A DNA stretch of 49,084 nt, taken from the NCBI GenBank assembly GCA_049433545.1, contig JBMTEY010000003.1, positions 1-49,084 on the forward strand. The letters are read 5' to 3'. The notes under the pieces were generated by a model that was not told the origin of the DNA, made no database searches, and saw only the letters and a list, made by a program, of their open reading frames with translations. The DNA is from Ga0077527 sp049433545 (GTDB lineage: Bacteria; Pseudomonadota; Gammaproteobacteria; Burkholderiales; SG8-41). Both the position numbers and the translations under genes were made by a program. The first letter of the stretch is position 1. Each line of letters opens with the position of its first letter. Below are positions 25,089 through 33,532 of the stretch, one piece after another.

Positions 25089-26020
25089 CACAGCTTTGCG
25101 AAATACTCCGTCATCCGCCTGCGCGTCGCCGCATCGGGCAGGCGTCCCCGGCACGCCGCCATGTTGTCTTCGATGTGGCGCACCAGCCGGGTGCCGGGAA
25201 TGGCGCAGGTCACGGCCGGGTGGCTGATGATCCATTTCAGGAAGAACTGCGCCCAGCTCGTGCAGTCGATGTCGGCGCACCATGGCGGCAGCGGTTTGCC
25301 GCGCACCTTGCCGAACAGGCCGGCCTGCGAAAACGGCCGGTTGATCAGCGTCGCGGTGCCGGAATCGGCGCAGGCCGGCAGCAGGCGCGCGCCGGCTTCG
25401 GGTTCGTCCAGTGAATAGTTGATCTGCAGAAAATCGAAGTCACCGGTCTTTACCAGTTTTTCGAGTTCTGCATGCATGCCGGCGTGCCAGTGGGTTATGC
25501 CGAGATAACGGATGCGACCGGATTTTTTCCAGTCGCGCAGCACCGGCAGGTGGGTTTTCAGGTCGAGCAGGTTGTGCACCTGCATGAGGTCGATGGTTTT
25601 CGACTGCAGCAGGCGCGCGGATTCCTCCATCTGGCTGATGCCTTCGGCGCGGCCGCTGGTCCAGACCTTGGTGGCGAGGAACAGCGATTTGCGCAGGTTC
25701 AGTGCGCTGGCCAGTGTGCCCACGGCGGCCTCGGCATGGCCGTACATCGGTGAGGAATCGACGACCTTGCCGCCGAGTTCGACAAAGCGGCGCATCGTGT
25801 TCCTCAGTTCGGTGCCCTGCAGTTCAGCGGCCGGAACATCAAAGGTCTGGTACGTGCCGAGCCCGATCGCTGGCAGGCGTTCGCCGCCGCGCGGGATCGG
25901 CCGCGTGATCAGACCGGCAGGTGCGGCGGAGGCATCAGTCATGGCGGCGAGCAGGGTTGCCGCGCCGGCGGTCTTCAGGAAATTGCGGCGGCGCGGGTTT
26001 GCAGGAGGCGGAGGGGTCAT
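25088..26020 (-). CDS. Aldo/keto reductase with Tat signal peptide
   Basis: A 310-residue protein. The N-terminus MTPPPPANPRRRNFLKTAGAATLLAAMTDASAAP carries a twin-arginine signal (RRNFLK), so it is exported folded, presumably with cofactor bound. The mature enzyme has the aldo/keto reductase barrel. GKVVDSSPMYGHAEAAVG holds the catalytic Asp and Tyr, FLATKVW the Lys, and LMQVHNLLD the His. C-terminal domain AVTCAIPGTRLVRHIEDNMAACRGRLPD matches. An export signal on such a cytosolic-type fold is unusual; a similar protein is encoded at 30022. Confidence 0.93.
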   Translation of the reverse strand: MTPPPPANPRRRNFLKTAGAATLLAAMTDASAAPAGLITRPIPRGGERLPAIGLGTYQTFDVPAAELQGTELRNTMRRFVELGGKVVDSSPMYGHAEAAVGTLASALNLRKSLFLATKVWTSGRAEGISQMEESARLLQSKTIDLMQVHNLLDLKTHLPVLRDWKKSGRIRYLGITHWHAGMHAELEKLVKTGDFDFLQINYSLDEPEAGARLLPACADSGTATLINRPFSQAGLFGKVRGKPLPPWCADIDCTSWAQFFLKWIISHPAVTCAIPGTRLVRHIEDNMAACRGRLPDAATRRRMTEYFAKL

Positions 26021-26046
26021 GGGTTTTCATCGGCGACAGGGTTGGA

Positions 26047-26382
26047 TCAATGTACACCAGTTGCGCGCTCCTGCAGCGCGTAACCGCGTTCGCGCAGGCA
26101 GGCGCGCAGCAGATCCTGTTCGAGCAGGAAACGTTCCGCATCGTGGTGAGTTTCACGTACCGCCGCAGCACGACCCTGCTGGTCGACAATTATGCGCGGC
26201 ACCGGTTCCCTGGCGCTGGCGTGACGCAGCGCCTCGCCCCGCGCTTTTTCCGTGCAGGCGGCGACATCACGGTCGCGCTGCTCCGCAGTGACGCCGGGCT
26301 TGTGCCATTCCAGCGCTGCGCAGCCGCCGAACAGCAGCAATACCGCGATCGAAGCAGGGGCAAGAGTCTGTACGCGAAGCAT
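26047..26382 (-). CDS. Small putative lipoprotein
   Basis: A 111-residue protein, MLRVQTLAPASIAVLLLFGGCAALEWHK, with a good lipobox (LFGGC) and mature Cys at about 21. The mature domain has two further Cys (VAACTEKAR and LRACLRERGY) spaced so that a disulfide is possible in the periplasm. No family recognised. It ends 26 bases before the aldo/keto reductase start on the same strand and diverges from the thioredoxin-like gene. Confidence 0.7.
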   Translation of the reverse strand: MLRVQTLAPASIAVLLLFGGCAALEWHKPGVTAEQRDRDVAACTEKARGEALRHASAREPVPRIIVDQQGRAAAVRETHHDAERFLLEQDLLRACLRERGYALQERATGVH

Positions 26383-26422
26383 ATTGAGTTAGAGTAGCAC
26401 CCGGCTGCGGGGTTTCAGCGGC

Positions 26423-26794
26423 GTGAAAGTTTTCGATGGAGAATGCGGAGTGACGGCGACCTTGCTGCAGGACGGACTGGTGGTGTTTTCCAAGCGCGGG
26501 TGTCCGACCTGCGTGATGATCGAGGGCGAGATGCAGCGCGCGGCGCGCGAAGTGCGCGCCTTCCAGGTGGTGTCGCAGGACGATCCCGGGTTCCCGTCCA
26601 AAGTGGCCGGCATCGTCGACGACCGCGAACTCGACCTGTCGTGGCTCAACAACATCGAATTCATGCCGACGCTGATCCGTTTCGAGGGCGGCCGTGAAGT
26701 CGAGCGCGTGGTCGGCTGGGACCGCGAGGGCTGGCAGCGGCTGGCCGGCATCGCCGACCTTGGCGCGCAGCATCCGAAACTCAAGCCGGGATGA
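26423..26794 (+). CDS. Thioredoxin-fold protein of selenoprotein cluster 2
   Basis: A 123-residue cytoplasmic protein. The N-terminal strand VVFSKRGCPTCVMIEGEM places a CPTC redox motif (Cys27, Cys30) at the start of helix 1. The cis-Pro loop is in EFMPTLIRFEGGREVERVVGW. The length fits a single thioredoxin domain, and there is no signal peptide. The start is GTG at 26423; GTG at 26450, with GGAGA before it, would also work. The stop is 6 bases before the partner gene. It is the likely electron donor to the Cys-Sec pair of the selenoprotein, by position and family (inference). Confidence 0.85.
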   Translation: MKVFDGECGVTATLLQDGLVVFSKRGCPTCVMIEGEMQRAAREVRAFQVVSQDDPGFPSKVAGIVDDRELDLSWLNNIEFMPTLIRFEGGREVERVVGWDREGWQRLAGIADLGAQHPKLKPG

Positions 26795-26800
26795 GGCTCG

Positions 26801-27901
26801 TTGTCACTCATGCCCGGGGTGGCTGAGCGGCTCGAAGCGAAACACAGCGGCGCGACCTGGCTCGCGGCGCGCAAGATCGAATACGATCCCAACGCCGATC
26901 CGGTGGAGGTGTGCTTCCAGCGCGGCTGGACGGATGGGCTGCCGGTGACGCCGCCCACCGACGAGCGCGTCATCGCAATGCTGAAAGGCACCACGCGCAA
27001 ACCCGACGAGATCATCGGCAAGATCCCGCCCAATCTTGCCGACTGCACGATCGAGAAGGTCGCGATCAACGCGGTGATGGCGGGCTGCAGACCCGAATAC
27101 ATGCCGGTGCTGCTGGCGGCGATCGAGGCGGCGCTGGAACCGGTGTTCACGCTGCATGGTGTGCTGGCGACGACTTATTTTTCGTCGCCGGTGATCATCG
27201 TCAACGGCCCGGTTGCCAAACGCATCGGCATGAACAGCGGCATCAATGCGCTGGGCCAGGGCAACCGCGCCAACGCCAGCATCGGCCGCGCGCTCAACCT
27301 GATCGTGCGCAATGTCGGCGGCGGGCGTCCCGGCGAAGCCGACCGTTCGACGCTGGGCGCGCCGAGCAAATTCACGCTGTGTTTCGCCGAGGACGAATCC
27401 GATCCGGCGTGGCAGCCGCTGGCACAGGCGCGCGGCATGAAACCGGGCGTGTCCGCGGTGACGCTGTTCCAGGGCCACGGCCCCGAGGCCTTCGTCGACC
27501 AGAAATCGCGCACGCCCGAAGCATTGACGACGTCGTTCGCGATGGCGCTGGTGAAAATCGGCCATCCCAAGCTGGTGCAGTCGGCGCGGGCGATCCTCGT
27601 GCTGTCGCCGGAGCATTACGCCATCTACAAGGAGGCCGGCTGGGACCGCGCGAAGATCGAACGTGCGCTGCACGAGGCGACGATCCGTCCGGGCAGCGAG
27701 CTGGTGGCCGGAGCGGACGGTGTCGGCGAGGGCGTGCCGGCGAGTCGTGCCGGCGAACAGATACCGAAATTTCATGAGGGCTGCCTGATGGTGGTGCGTG
27801 CGGGCGGCGCAGCGGGTCTGTTCTCGGCGATCCTGCCGGGCTGGCTCGCCGGGCGTAATCCCGTTGAATTGCAACCTGTGACCAAGGAGGTGAAGACATG
27901 A
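26801..27901 (+). CDS. Selenoprotein-associated protein B, about 366 residues, unknown function
   Basis: A paralogue of the protein encoded at 1021. Aligned blocks include RGWTDGLPVTPPTDERV, VAINAVMAGCRPEYMPVLLAAIEA (Cys96 counted from the TTG start), LHGVLATTY, PVIIVNGPV, MNSGINALGQGNRANASIGRAL, NVGGGRPGEADRSTLGAPSKF and AWQPLAQARGMKPGVSAVT. No signal peptide is present. The start is TTG at 26801, with GAGG before it; ATG at 26810 is close behind. The last four bases overlap the selenoprotein ATG. It has no recognised enzyme family. The repeated pairing, here before and in cluster 1 after the selenoprotein, supports joint function. Confidence 0.86.
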   Translation: MSLMPGVAERLEAKHSGATWLAARKIEYDPNADPVEVCFQRGWTDGLPVTPPTDERVIAMLKGTTRKPDEIIGKIPPNLADCTIEKVAINAVMAGCRPEYMPVLLAAIEAALEPVFTLHGVLATTYFSSPVIIVNGPVAKRIGMNSGINALGQGNRANASIGRALNLIVRNVGGGRPGEADRSTLGAPSKFTLCFAEDESDPAWQPLAQARGMKPGVSAVTLFQGHGPEAFVDQKSRTPEALTTSFAMALVKIGHPKLVQSARAILVLSPEHYAIYKEAGWDRAKIERALHEATIRPGSELVAGADGVGEGVPASRAGEQIPKFHEGCLMVVRAGGAAGLFSAILPGWLAGRNPVELQPVTKEVKT

Positions 27902-28413
27902 ACGGCTGGTTACGTGACCCGACCGCCGAAACCGAAGCGGTGATGCGCGCGCGTCGCGCGCCGCCGCCGTCGCTGGCGGGCCTGACCGTCGGCCTGTTCG
28001 ACATCGGCAAGACGCGCAGCGACGAATTTCTCAACCAGGTCGAGAAGCGCCTGGCCGAGCGCGGCATCAAATCCAAGCGCTTCGGCAAGCCGACCAATGC
28101 CAAGGTGGCGACGCGTGAAATCGTCGACCAGGTGGTCGATCAGGCCGACGTGGTGCTGATCGGGTTATCCGACTGAGGGTCATGCACGTCGTGCAGTCTG
28201 CACGACCTGATGACCTTCGATGCGCGGGGACTGCCGGGCGTGTCCATCGTCACCACCGAGTTCAGGGATGCGGTGGCGGTGCAGAGCAAGGCGCTGGGTT
28301 TCGATCCGGCGATCGTCTATGTGCCGCATCCGGTGCAGAACCGCACGCCCGCGGAACTGGCGGCACTGGCGGATGCTGCGATCGAGCCCGCGCTCGCGCG
28401 GTTGCAGTCTTGA
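27898..28413 (+). CDS. UGSC-motif selenoprotein B (in-frame UGA read as selenocysteine)
   Basis: A 171-residue protein when TGA at 28174-28176 is decoded as Sec93. The following residues are GSCTSCSLHDL, and the frame stays open to 28413. The N-terminal half reads GLTVGLFDIGKTRSDEFLNQ and ends in VVLIGLSD before Sec. The second half (GLPGVSIVTTEFRDAVAVQSK, VYVPHPVQNRT) matches gene A's order of strands and helices. Sec93 and Cys96 form the redox pair; Cys99 is an extra thiol, where A has Trp. ATGA overlap with the partner gene and AAGGAGG before the ATG support the start. Without Sec decoding it appears as two short fragments. Confidence 0.88.
28174..28206 (+). promoter_or_regulatory. Bacterial SECIS element with its UGA codon
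   Basis: UGA at 28174-28176, then the hairpin GTCGTGCA (28188-28195), loop GTC (28196-28198), TGCACGAC (28199-28206). The stem is perfect over 8 bp and the loop begins 19 bases after UGA, exactly as in the element at 773. The stem differs by the covarying pair C28194-G28200 against G793-C799. Confidence 0.85.
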
Positions 28414-28854
28414 TTGTTCAATAAAATCAATATCTTGAAAAGTCATGTTGGTTTTTGCATAGGTGCGCTGGCGGCGCTGCTGATGCTCGTGGCGTGGCTG
28501 CCCGTGTCTGCATTCTCGGCGGAGACCGGGGAAATCCGCTTCAGTCCCGGCGCATTCGCGGCCACGGTGCAGGGCGAAGTCACGAACGCAATCAGGACCT
28601 GGCAGTTCCGGGCGCGCCAGGGACAAGGCATCACCGTGACGCTCAAGCGTGAGGGCGGCGACCGCGGTACGCTGACTTTCACGCTGTATGCCTACTGCGG
28701 CGAAGAATACGGCCGTCCGTTGATGGCCGATGCCATACGCTGGCAGGGCGAACTGCCCTGCACCGACCGTTACACGCTCGATGTTGCGCCGAGTACGGAT
28801 TACCTGCAGCAGGCGCGATTGCAGCGCTATGCCCTGACTCTCGAAATCCGCTGA
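28414..28854 (+). CDS. Secreted protein with a PPC-like/lysozyme-inhibitor-like beta domain
   Basis: A 146-residue protein. The signal peptide runs FCIGALAALLMLVAWLPVSAFSAE. The mature beta-rich part reads ATVQGEVTNAIRTWQFRARQGQGITVTLKREGG, then IRWQGELPCTDRYTLDVAPS and RYALTLEIR, the pattern of pre-peptidase C-terminal-like or g-type lysozyme inhibitor-like domains. Two Cys may form a disulfide. The TTG start used lies directly after the selenoprotein stop, within an AT-rich repeat; a start further in, such as TTG at 28435, is possible. Probably periplasmic and not part of the redox system. Confidence 0.6.
   Translation: MFNKINILKSHVGFCIGALAALLMLVAWLPVSAFSAETGEIRFSPGAFAATVQGEVTNAIRTWQFRARQGQGITVTLKREGGDRGTLTFTLYAYCGEEYGRPLMADAIRWQGELPCTDRYTLDVAPSTDYLQQARLQRYALTLEIR
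28417..28438 (+). repeat. AT-rich short repeat
   Basis: Core TCAATAAAATCAA, identical over 13 bases to the copy at 38403 (reverse strand). It covers the start region of the secreted protein gene. Confidence 0.5.
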
Positions 28855-28959
28855 CCCGCTGGCGGCGGCATCAGCGAACGATGATGGACTGTTTGTAGGC
28901 ACGGCCCGCGGCATGCGGTATCTTGCGTCTGCGAAAAATCCACCCTCGGGAAGAACGAA

Positions 28960-29976
28960 ATGAAGATTCTGGTCTACGGCGCCGGTGCCATCGGCGGTTA
29001 CCTCGGTGCGATCCTCACGGCAGCGGGCGAAGACGTCACGCTGGTCGCGCGCGGCGCGCAATACGATGCACTGTCCTCACGCGGCGTTCGTCTCGAAGGA
29101 CCGAAGAGCGGCCGTCCCGAGCCGGTCAAGGTGCGGGTGTGCAAACCGGGCGAGGAAAAAGGGCCGTATGACACCATCTTCGTCACGCTGAAGTCGCAGC
29201 AGATTGCCGGAGCGGCGGAACATCTGCGCGGTCTGGTCAGCAAGGACGGCGTGTTCGTGTTCCCTCAGAACGGTATTCCCTGGTGGTATTTCCAGGGCAT
29301 CGAATCGAAATACAAGGGCACGCAGCTGAAAACCGTGGATCCCGACGGCGTGCTGACCCGCACGTTTGAACCACGCATGATCATCGGCGGCACGGCACTG
29401 AAACCCGCCGACCTCGTTGCGCCGGGACACATCAAACTGCCCGATGCCGACACCGATGCGCTGGTCATCGGCGAAATCGACAACAGCGTGTCCGAACGCG
29501 TCAAGCAGATCACGGCCATGACCACCCGCGCCGGCTGGAACGGCAAGGCTTCCGATGACGTACGCAAGGTAAAGTGGACCAAGCTGGTCGGCAACGCTGT
29601 GTGGAATTCGCTGGGTGCGATCACCCAGTCCACCGGGCGCGAAGCGGCGGAATTTCCAGGGACGCGGCCGCTGGCCGTGGCCCTGATGCGCGAAGTGATC
29701 GCGGTGGCGGCGGCGGTGGGCACCAGTCTCGATGCCGATCCTGAGGCCATCGTCGACGGCGTTGCCAAACGCGTGTCGCTGCCGACTTCGACGCTGCAGG
29801 ATGTGCGCGCCGGGCGGCCGCTGGAAATGGACGCCATCGTCAACGTCGTGCTCGAACTCGGCGCGCTGACCGGCGTGGCGACGCCGTCGCTGAATGTGGT
29901 CGCGGCCTGCGTCAACCTGCTCAATCAGCGCATCATCGCGGACGGCGTGGCGATACGGCCGGTGAAACGCGTGTAA
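28960..29976 (+). CDS. panE: 2-dehydropantoate 2-reductase family protein (PanE/ApbA-like)
   Basis: A 338-residue NADPH-dependent ketoacid reductase. The N-terminal Rossmann motif MKILVYGAGAIGGYLGAILTAAGEDVTLVARG is classic. FPQNGIPWWYF is the conserved substrate/NADPH loop. The catalytic Lys is in DDVRKVKWTKLVGNAVWNSLGAI (about residue 207). SLPTSTLQDVRAGRPLEMDAI is the conserved Ser-x-x-x-D-Glu region. It may make pantoate or act on another 2-keto acid; many genomes carry several paralogues and no other pantothenate gene is nearby. The start follows GAAGAACGAA. Confidence 0.9.
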   Translation: MKILVYGAGAIGGYLGAILTAAGEDVTLVARGAQYDALSSRGVRLEGPKSGRPEPVKVRVCKPGEEKGPYDTIFVTLKSQQIAGAAEHLRGLVSKDGVFVFPQNGIPWWYFQGIESKYKGTQLKTVDPDGVLTRTFEPRMIIGGTALKPADLVAPGHIKLPDADTDALVIGEIDNSVSERVKQITAMTTRAGWNGKASDDVRKVKWTKLVGNAVWNSLGAITQSTGREAAEFPGTRPLAVALMREVIAVAAAVGTSLDADPEAIVDGVAKRVSLPTSTLQDVRAGRPLEMDAIVNVVLELGALTGVATPSLNVVAACVNLLNQRIIADGVAIRPVKRV

Positions 29977-30021
29977 ATCTCCGGGTTCGGCGCGCAGCTA
30001 CCTGCTGCGGCAACCCGCTGA

Positions 30022-30984
30022 TCAGCCCAGCTGGTCGATGAATGCCGCCATTTTCTTGCGCATGGCCGCATCGGGCAGCCGTCCGCGCCCGGCGTCAAGG
30101 TTGTCGATCATGTATTCGACCTTGTCTGTGCCGGGGATCACCGCGTTGACGGCGGCGTTGCCGAGCAGGTACTTGAGGAAGAACTGGCCCCAGGTCGCAG
30201 CCTCGAATTCCGCGGCCCACGGCGGCAGTTTCTGCCCGCGTACCGCACGGAACAGCCGTCCGCGGCCGTAAGGCAGGTTGCACAGTAGCGCGGTGCCGGT
30301 GTCGGCGGCGGCTGACAGCAACCGGTCTTCGACGCTGCGCTCCGCCATCGAGTAGTTGACCTGGATGAAGTCGATCTTTTCCTGCTGCATGATTTCGATC
30401 AGCCGCGCATTGGCGTCTTCCTGGCGCTGCGAATGGGTGACCCCGATATAGCGGAAGTGTCCCTGCTGTTTCCATTCGCGCACGATCGCAAGCTGCGAAA
30501 CGACCATGCCGCGGTCGAGGAAGCCGACGTTGTGCATCTGCATCAAATCAAATTTCGGCGTGTGCAGGCGCTGCTGCGAGGCCTGCATCTGTTTGACGAA
30601 GGCTTCGTTGTTGTTGGAGCGCACCTTGGTGGCGAGGAAAACCTGGTCGCGCACTTTCATGTTCGCCAGCAGGTCGCCGACTACCGCTTCGGCGGAACCG
30701 TAGGAGGGGGCGGTGTCGATCAATTTGGCGCCGCCGCCGAGCAGGGTGCGGATGACTTTCGTGCGTTCGGCGCGCTGCGCTGCGTCGTCGGCGATGTCGA
30801 AAATGATCGCGGTGCCCAGCCCTATCACCGGCAGCAGTTCGCCGCTTTTCGGAATCTTGCGGCTGAGCAACGGTTTCGCCGCGGCCTGTGCCAACGACAG
30901 TCCGGGCAGTGCGCTGGCGGCTGCCAGTCCCGCGCCCATGGCGAGCACATCGCGTCGAGTATATAACTTATTGATTTTATTCAT
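30022..30984 (-). CDS. Aldo/keto reductase with Tat signal peptide, second copy
   Basis: A 320-residue protein homologous to that at 25088. N-terminal MNKINKLYTRRDVLAMGAGLAAASALPGLSLAQA is a Tat signal (TRRDVLAM). The catalytic set appears in AKLIDTAPSYGSAEAVVG, FLATKVRSNN and LMQMHNVGF. The C-terminal GTDKVEYMIDNLDAGRGRLPD matches. Between them, PLLSRKIPKSGELLPVIGLGTA is the AKR entry strand. The start at 30984 is preceded by AGGACC. The N-terminal codons (MNKINKLYT) come from an AT-rich repeat copy. Confidence 0.93.
   Translation of the reverse strand: MNKINKLYTRRDVLAMGAGLAAASALPGLSLAQAAAKPLLSRKIPKSGELLPVIGLGTAIIFDIADDAAQRAERTKVIRTLLGGGAKLIDTAPSYGSAEAVVGDLLANMKVRDQVFLATKVRSNNNEAFVKQMQASQQRLHTPKFDLMQMHNVGFLDRGMVVSQLAIVREWKQQGHFRYIGVTHSQRQEDANARLIEIMQQEKIDFIQVNYSMAERSVEDRLLSAAADTGTALLCNLPYGRGRLFRAVRGQKLPPWAAEFEAATWGQFFLKYLLGNAAVNAVIPGTDKVEYMIDNLDAGRGRLPDAAMRKKMAAFIDQLG
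30959..30984 (-). repeat. AT-rich short repeat overlapping a start codon
   Basis: On the reverse strand ATGAATAAAATCAATAAG, then TTATATAC. Shares AATAAAATCAA with copies at 28417 and 38403. It provides the start codon and first codons of the Tat-signal aldo/keto reductase. Confidence 0.5.
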
Positions 30985-30988
30985 AATT

Positions 30989-32326
30989 TTATGGTCCTGA
31001 GATTGGGGAAGGATTGGGATTCCGGGAGCGTTGTTCATGCGCGCGGCCGAGCAGCAGGGCGAGCACCAGCCAGCCCGCGGCCACCGGTACTGTGGCCAGT
31101 GAAATCGACGACGGTTCCATGCCCAACCCGCGCAGCGCATGGAACAGCCAGCCGCTGGCGGCATCGCCGCCGCGGAACACCACGTTGTCGATCACGTACT
31201 TGGCCTTGTACTTTTCTTCGCGCTCGACGACGGTGAACAGTACTTCGCGCGCCGGATTCGAGATCGCGAAGTTCGCCGCGCGCTGCAACGCCTGGAAGGC
31301 GATCACCACCCACAGCATCGGCGTCAGCGCCAGTGCCAGGAATCCCCCGGCAAATACCAGCGGCAGGAAAGCCGCCGCCGGGCCTGCACCGAAACGCCGG
31401 ATCAGTTTGCCGGTGGCGAAGAACTGCACGACGATGGTGAGCAGGCTTACCGCAAGGTCGATGCGCGCGAAGATCGCGGTGCGCTTGTTAGGGTCGTCGG
31501 TCAGTGCTGCGACGATGTTGGCCTGCTGGAAATAGAGGAAGGTGCCGGCCAGCGACAGCAGCGCCACCCACAGCGCGATGCCGGCGAGGTAGGGGGAACG
31601 CAGCACCATCATCAGGCCTGCAATCCAGCCGCCGCCCAGTCCTTCGTCAGGGCGCACGGCTGCCGCCGACGGCGTGTTGCCGTCCTTCAGCGCAGGCGCC
31701 GCGGCTTCCAGCCGCATCGCGCACAGCACGGCGACCTCCAGCAGCAGCGCGGCGATCAGCAGCAGGTTGGCGCGGCCTATCAATTCGGCAAACCCGACCG
31801 CGATCAGCGGCCCCAGCAGCGCGCCGGCCGAACCGCCGGCGGCGATGAAACCGAACAGGCGCTTGCCCTGTTCGGATCGATACAGGTCTGCCATGAACGA
31901 CCAGAACACCGACACCGCGAACAGGTTGAACACGCTGATCCAGACGAAGAACACCTGCGCGGTCTGGGTCATGGCCATCTTGAAGGTCAGCAGCAGCCAG
32001 AAAATCACGATGTTGGCGGCGAAGAAATGGTAGACCAGCGGGATGAAGCGGCGGCGCGGCACGCGCGCGACCACCGCGCCGAACACCGGCACCGCGGCGA
32101 GCATCACGAAGAAGGTGGCGGTGAACAGCCACGGCAGGTTGCGCACGCCCCCGGCGATGCCCATTTCGTCGCGCACCGGGCGCAGCACGTAATAGGCCGC
32201 GAGCAGGAAAAAGAAATAGGCGAAGGACCACAGCAGCGCGCGGATTTCTTCCGGGCGCACTGCGACAATGCGCATCAGCCAGTGCTGCGGCGCGGCAGAT
32301 GGTGTCGGGGGGGGCATGCCAACCAT
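30989..32326 (-). CDS. MFS-type membrane protein, ATP/ADP translocase-like
   Basis: A 445-residue protein with about 12 transmembrane segments. The N-terminus MRIVAVRPEEIRALLWSFAYFFFLLAAYYVLRPVRDEMG matches the NTP/NDP-exchange or translocase-like MFS group common in proteobacteria. VFWSFMADLYRSEQGKRLFGFIAAGGSAGALLGPL and AREVLFTVVEREEKYKAKYVIDNVVFRGGDAASGW are the family blocks. Whether it moves nucleotides is not certain. The chosen start is MVGMPPPT at 32326; MPPPTPSA slightly downstream is an alternative. It ends 4 bases before the aldo/keto reductase start, so they form an operon. Confidence 0.85.
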   Translation of the reverse strand: MVGMPPPTPSAAPQHWLMRIVAVRPEEIRALLWSFAYFFFLLAAYYVLRPVRDEMGIAGGVRNLPWLFTATFFVMLAAVPVFGAVVARVPRRRFIPLVYHFFAANIVIFWLLLTFKMAMTQTAQVFFVWISVFNLFAVSVFWSFMADLYRSEQGKRLFGFIAAGGSAGALLGPLIAVGFAELIGRANLLLIAALLLEVAVLCAMRLEAAAPALKDGNTPSAAAVRPDEGLGGGWIAGLMMVLRSPYLAGIALWVALLSLAGTFLYFQQANIVAALTDDPNKRTAIFARIDLAVSLLTIVVQFFATGKLIRRFGAGPAAAFLPLVFAGGFLALALTPMLWVVIAFQALQRAANFAISNPAREVLFTVVEREEKYKAKYVIDNVVFRGGDAASGWLFHALRGLGMEPSSISLATVPVAAGWLVLALLLGRAHEQRSRNPNPSPISGP

Positions 32327-32419
32327 TATGGTCGAGGGTGCCGCGGCAGAACAGCCATCCCGGCAACAATATTCCGCGCCTGTACGCTGAATTGTCGCGG
32401 GTCAGCAGGGCGTGCGCGC

Positions 32420-32449
32420 TTGGGTTGCGCGTAACGCGTGAGTTACAAT
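32420..32449 (+). promoter_or_regulatory. Candidate promoter and inverted repeat upstream of the Bug-FAH operon
   Basis: TTGGGT (32420-32425) and TACAAT (32444-32449) are 18 bases apart. An inverted repeat GTAAC-N6-GTTAC (32431-32446) overlaps the spacer and could be an operator. The operon's first ATG is at 32524. Confidence 0.4.
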
Positions 32450-32523
32450 ATGCGGATCATCAACGACTGACAGCCACCTGTCCGGCGGACGCGAAAAAAT
32501 CAAATCCAGAGAGGAGCAATACC

Positions 32524-33498
32524 ATGCATGGCCGTCGTTTTGCCTTGGGTGCCCTTGCCGCGTCCGCACTCGTTGTGAGTGCCGGCGCGATTGCGCAGAA
32601 TTATCCGAACAAGCCTATCCGCGTCATCGTGCCTTTCGGCGCGGGCGGACCGGCCGACATCTACGCGCGTTACCTGGGGCAGCAGATGCAAAAGCCCCTG
32701 GGCCAGTCATTCGTGGTGGAGAACCGCCCCGGCGCGGGTTCAATCATCGGCACCGATGTCGTTGCCAAGTCGGCGCCCGACGGCTACACGCTGCTGCTGA
32801 TGTCGAACACCCACACCATCAACGAGTCGCTGATACCGAAAAAGCCGTTTGCGCTGATGAAGGACTTCGAGCCTGTGGCGCCGATCAACTATTCGGACCT
32901 GGTGCTGGTGGTGCATCCTTCGGTGCCCGCGCGGTCGGTCAGGGATCTGATCGCCCTGGCGAGGAAAAAATCCAGCGGCATGAGTTATGCGTCGTCGGGC
33001 AACGGCACCCCGTACCACATGGCCGGCGAGCTGTTCAAGTCGATGGCGAAAGTCGACATCCTGCACGTGCCGCACAAGAGCAGCGGCGGCGCGCGCACCA
33101 GCGCGATGAGTGGCGAAGTCGACATGATGTTCGACGCCATTACCACGATGACCCCCAACGTGCGCGCCGGCCGCGTGCGCGCGCTGGGCACCACCGGGCT
33201 GAAGCGCTCGAAAGTGCTGTCCGATGTGCCTACGGTCGCTGAATCCGGCGTTGCCGGTTACGAATCGCCGATCTGGCTGGGTATGATGGCACCCGCCGGC
33301 ACGCCGCGCGCCATCCGCGACCGCCTGAACGCAGAGATCACCAGGGTCACCGCCAGCCCGGCGACCGCGGCGGCCTGGGACAAGCAGGGCGCGCTGGCGC
33401 TGTCCATGTCGGTGGATGAGTTCGGAAAATACCTGAACCAGGACATTGCCAAGTGGGCGCGGGTGGTCAAGGTTGCCGGCGCGCGCCAGGACCGGTAA
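32524..33498 (+). CDS. Bug/TctC-family periplasmic substrate-binding protein
   Basis: A 324-residue receptor. The signal peptide is MHGRRFALGALAASALVVSAGAIA. The mature start QNYPNKPIRVIVPFGAGGPADIYAR and GQSFVVENRPGAGSIIGTDVVAKS are Bug hallmarks, followed by SYASSGNGTPYHMAGELF and VPTVAESGVAGYESPIW. The start at 32524 follows GAGAGGAGC. It is the first gene of the operon with two FAH hydrolases, so the cargo is probably the acid these enzymes degrade or a precursor (inference). Confidence 0.95.
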   Translation: MHGRRFALGALAASALVVSAGAIAQNYPNKPIRVIVPFGAGGPADIYARYLGQQMQKPLGQSFVVENRPGAGSIIGTDVVAKSAPDGYTLLLMSNTHTINESLIPKKPFALMKDFEPVAPINYSDLVLVVHPSVPARSVRDLIALARKKSSGMSYASSGNGTPYHMAGELFKSMAKVDILHVPHKSSGGARTSAMSGEVDMMFDAITTMTPNVRAGRVRALGTTGLKRSKVLSDVPTVAESGVAGYESPIWLGMMAPAGTPRAIRDRLNAEITRVTASPATAAAWDKQGALALSMSVDEFGKYLNQDIAKWARVVKVAGARQDR

Positions 33499-33532
33499 AC
33501 ACGAACGGATTAACCACAGGAGCTGAAGAACG

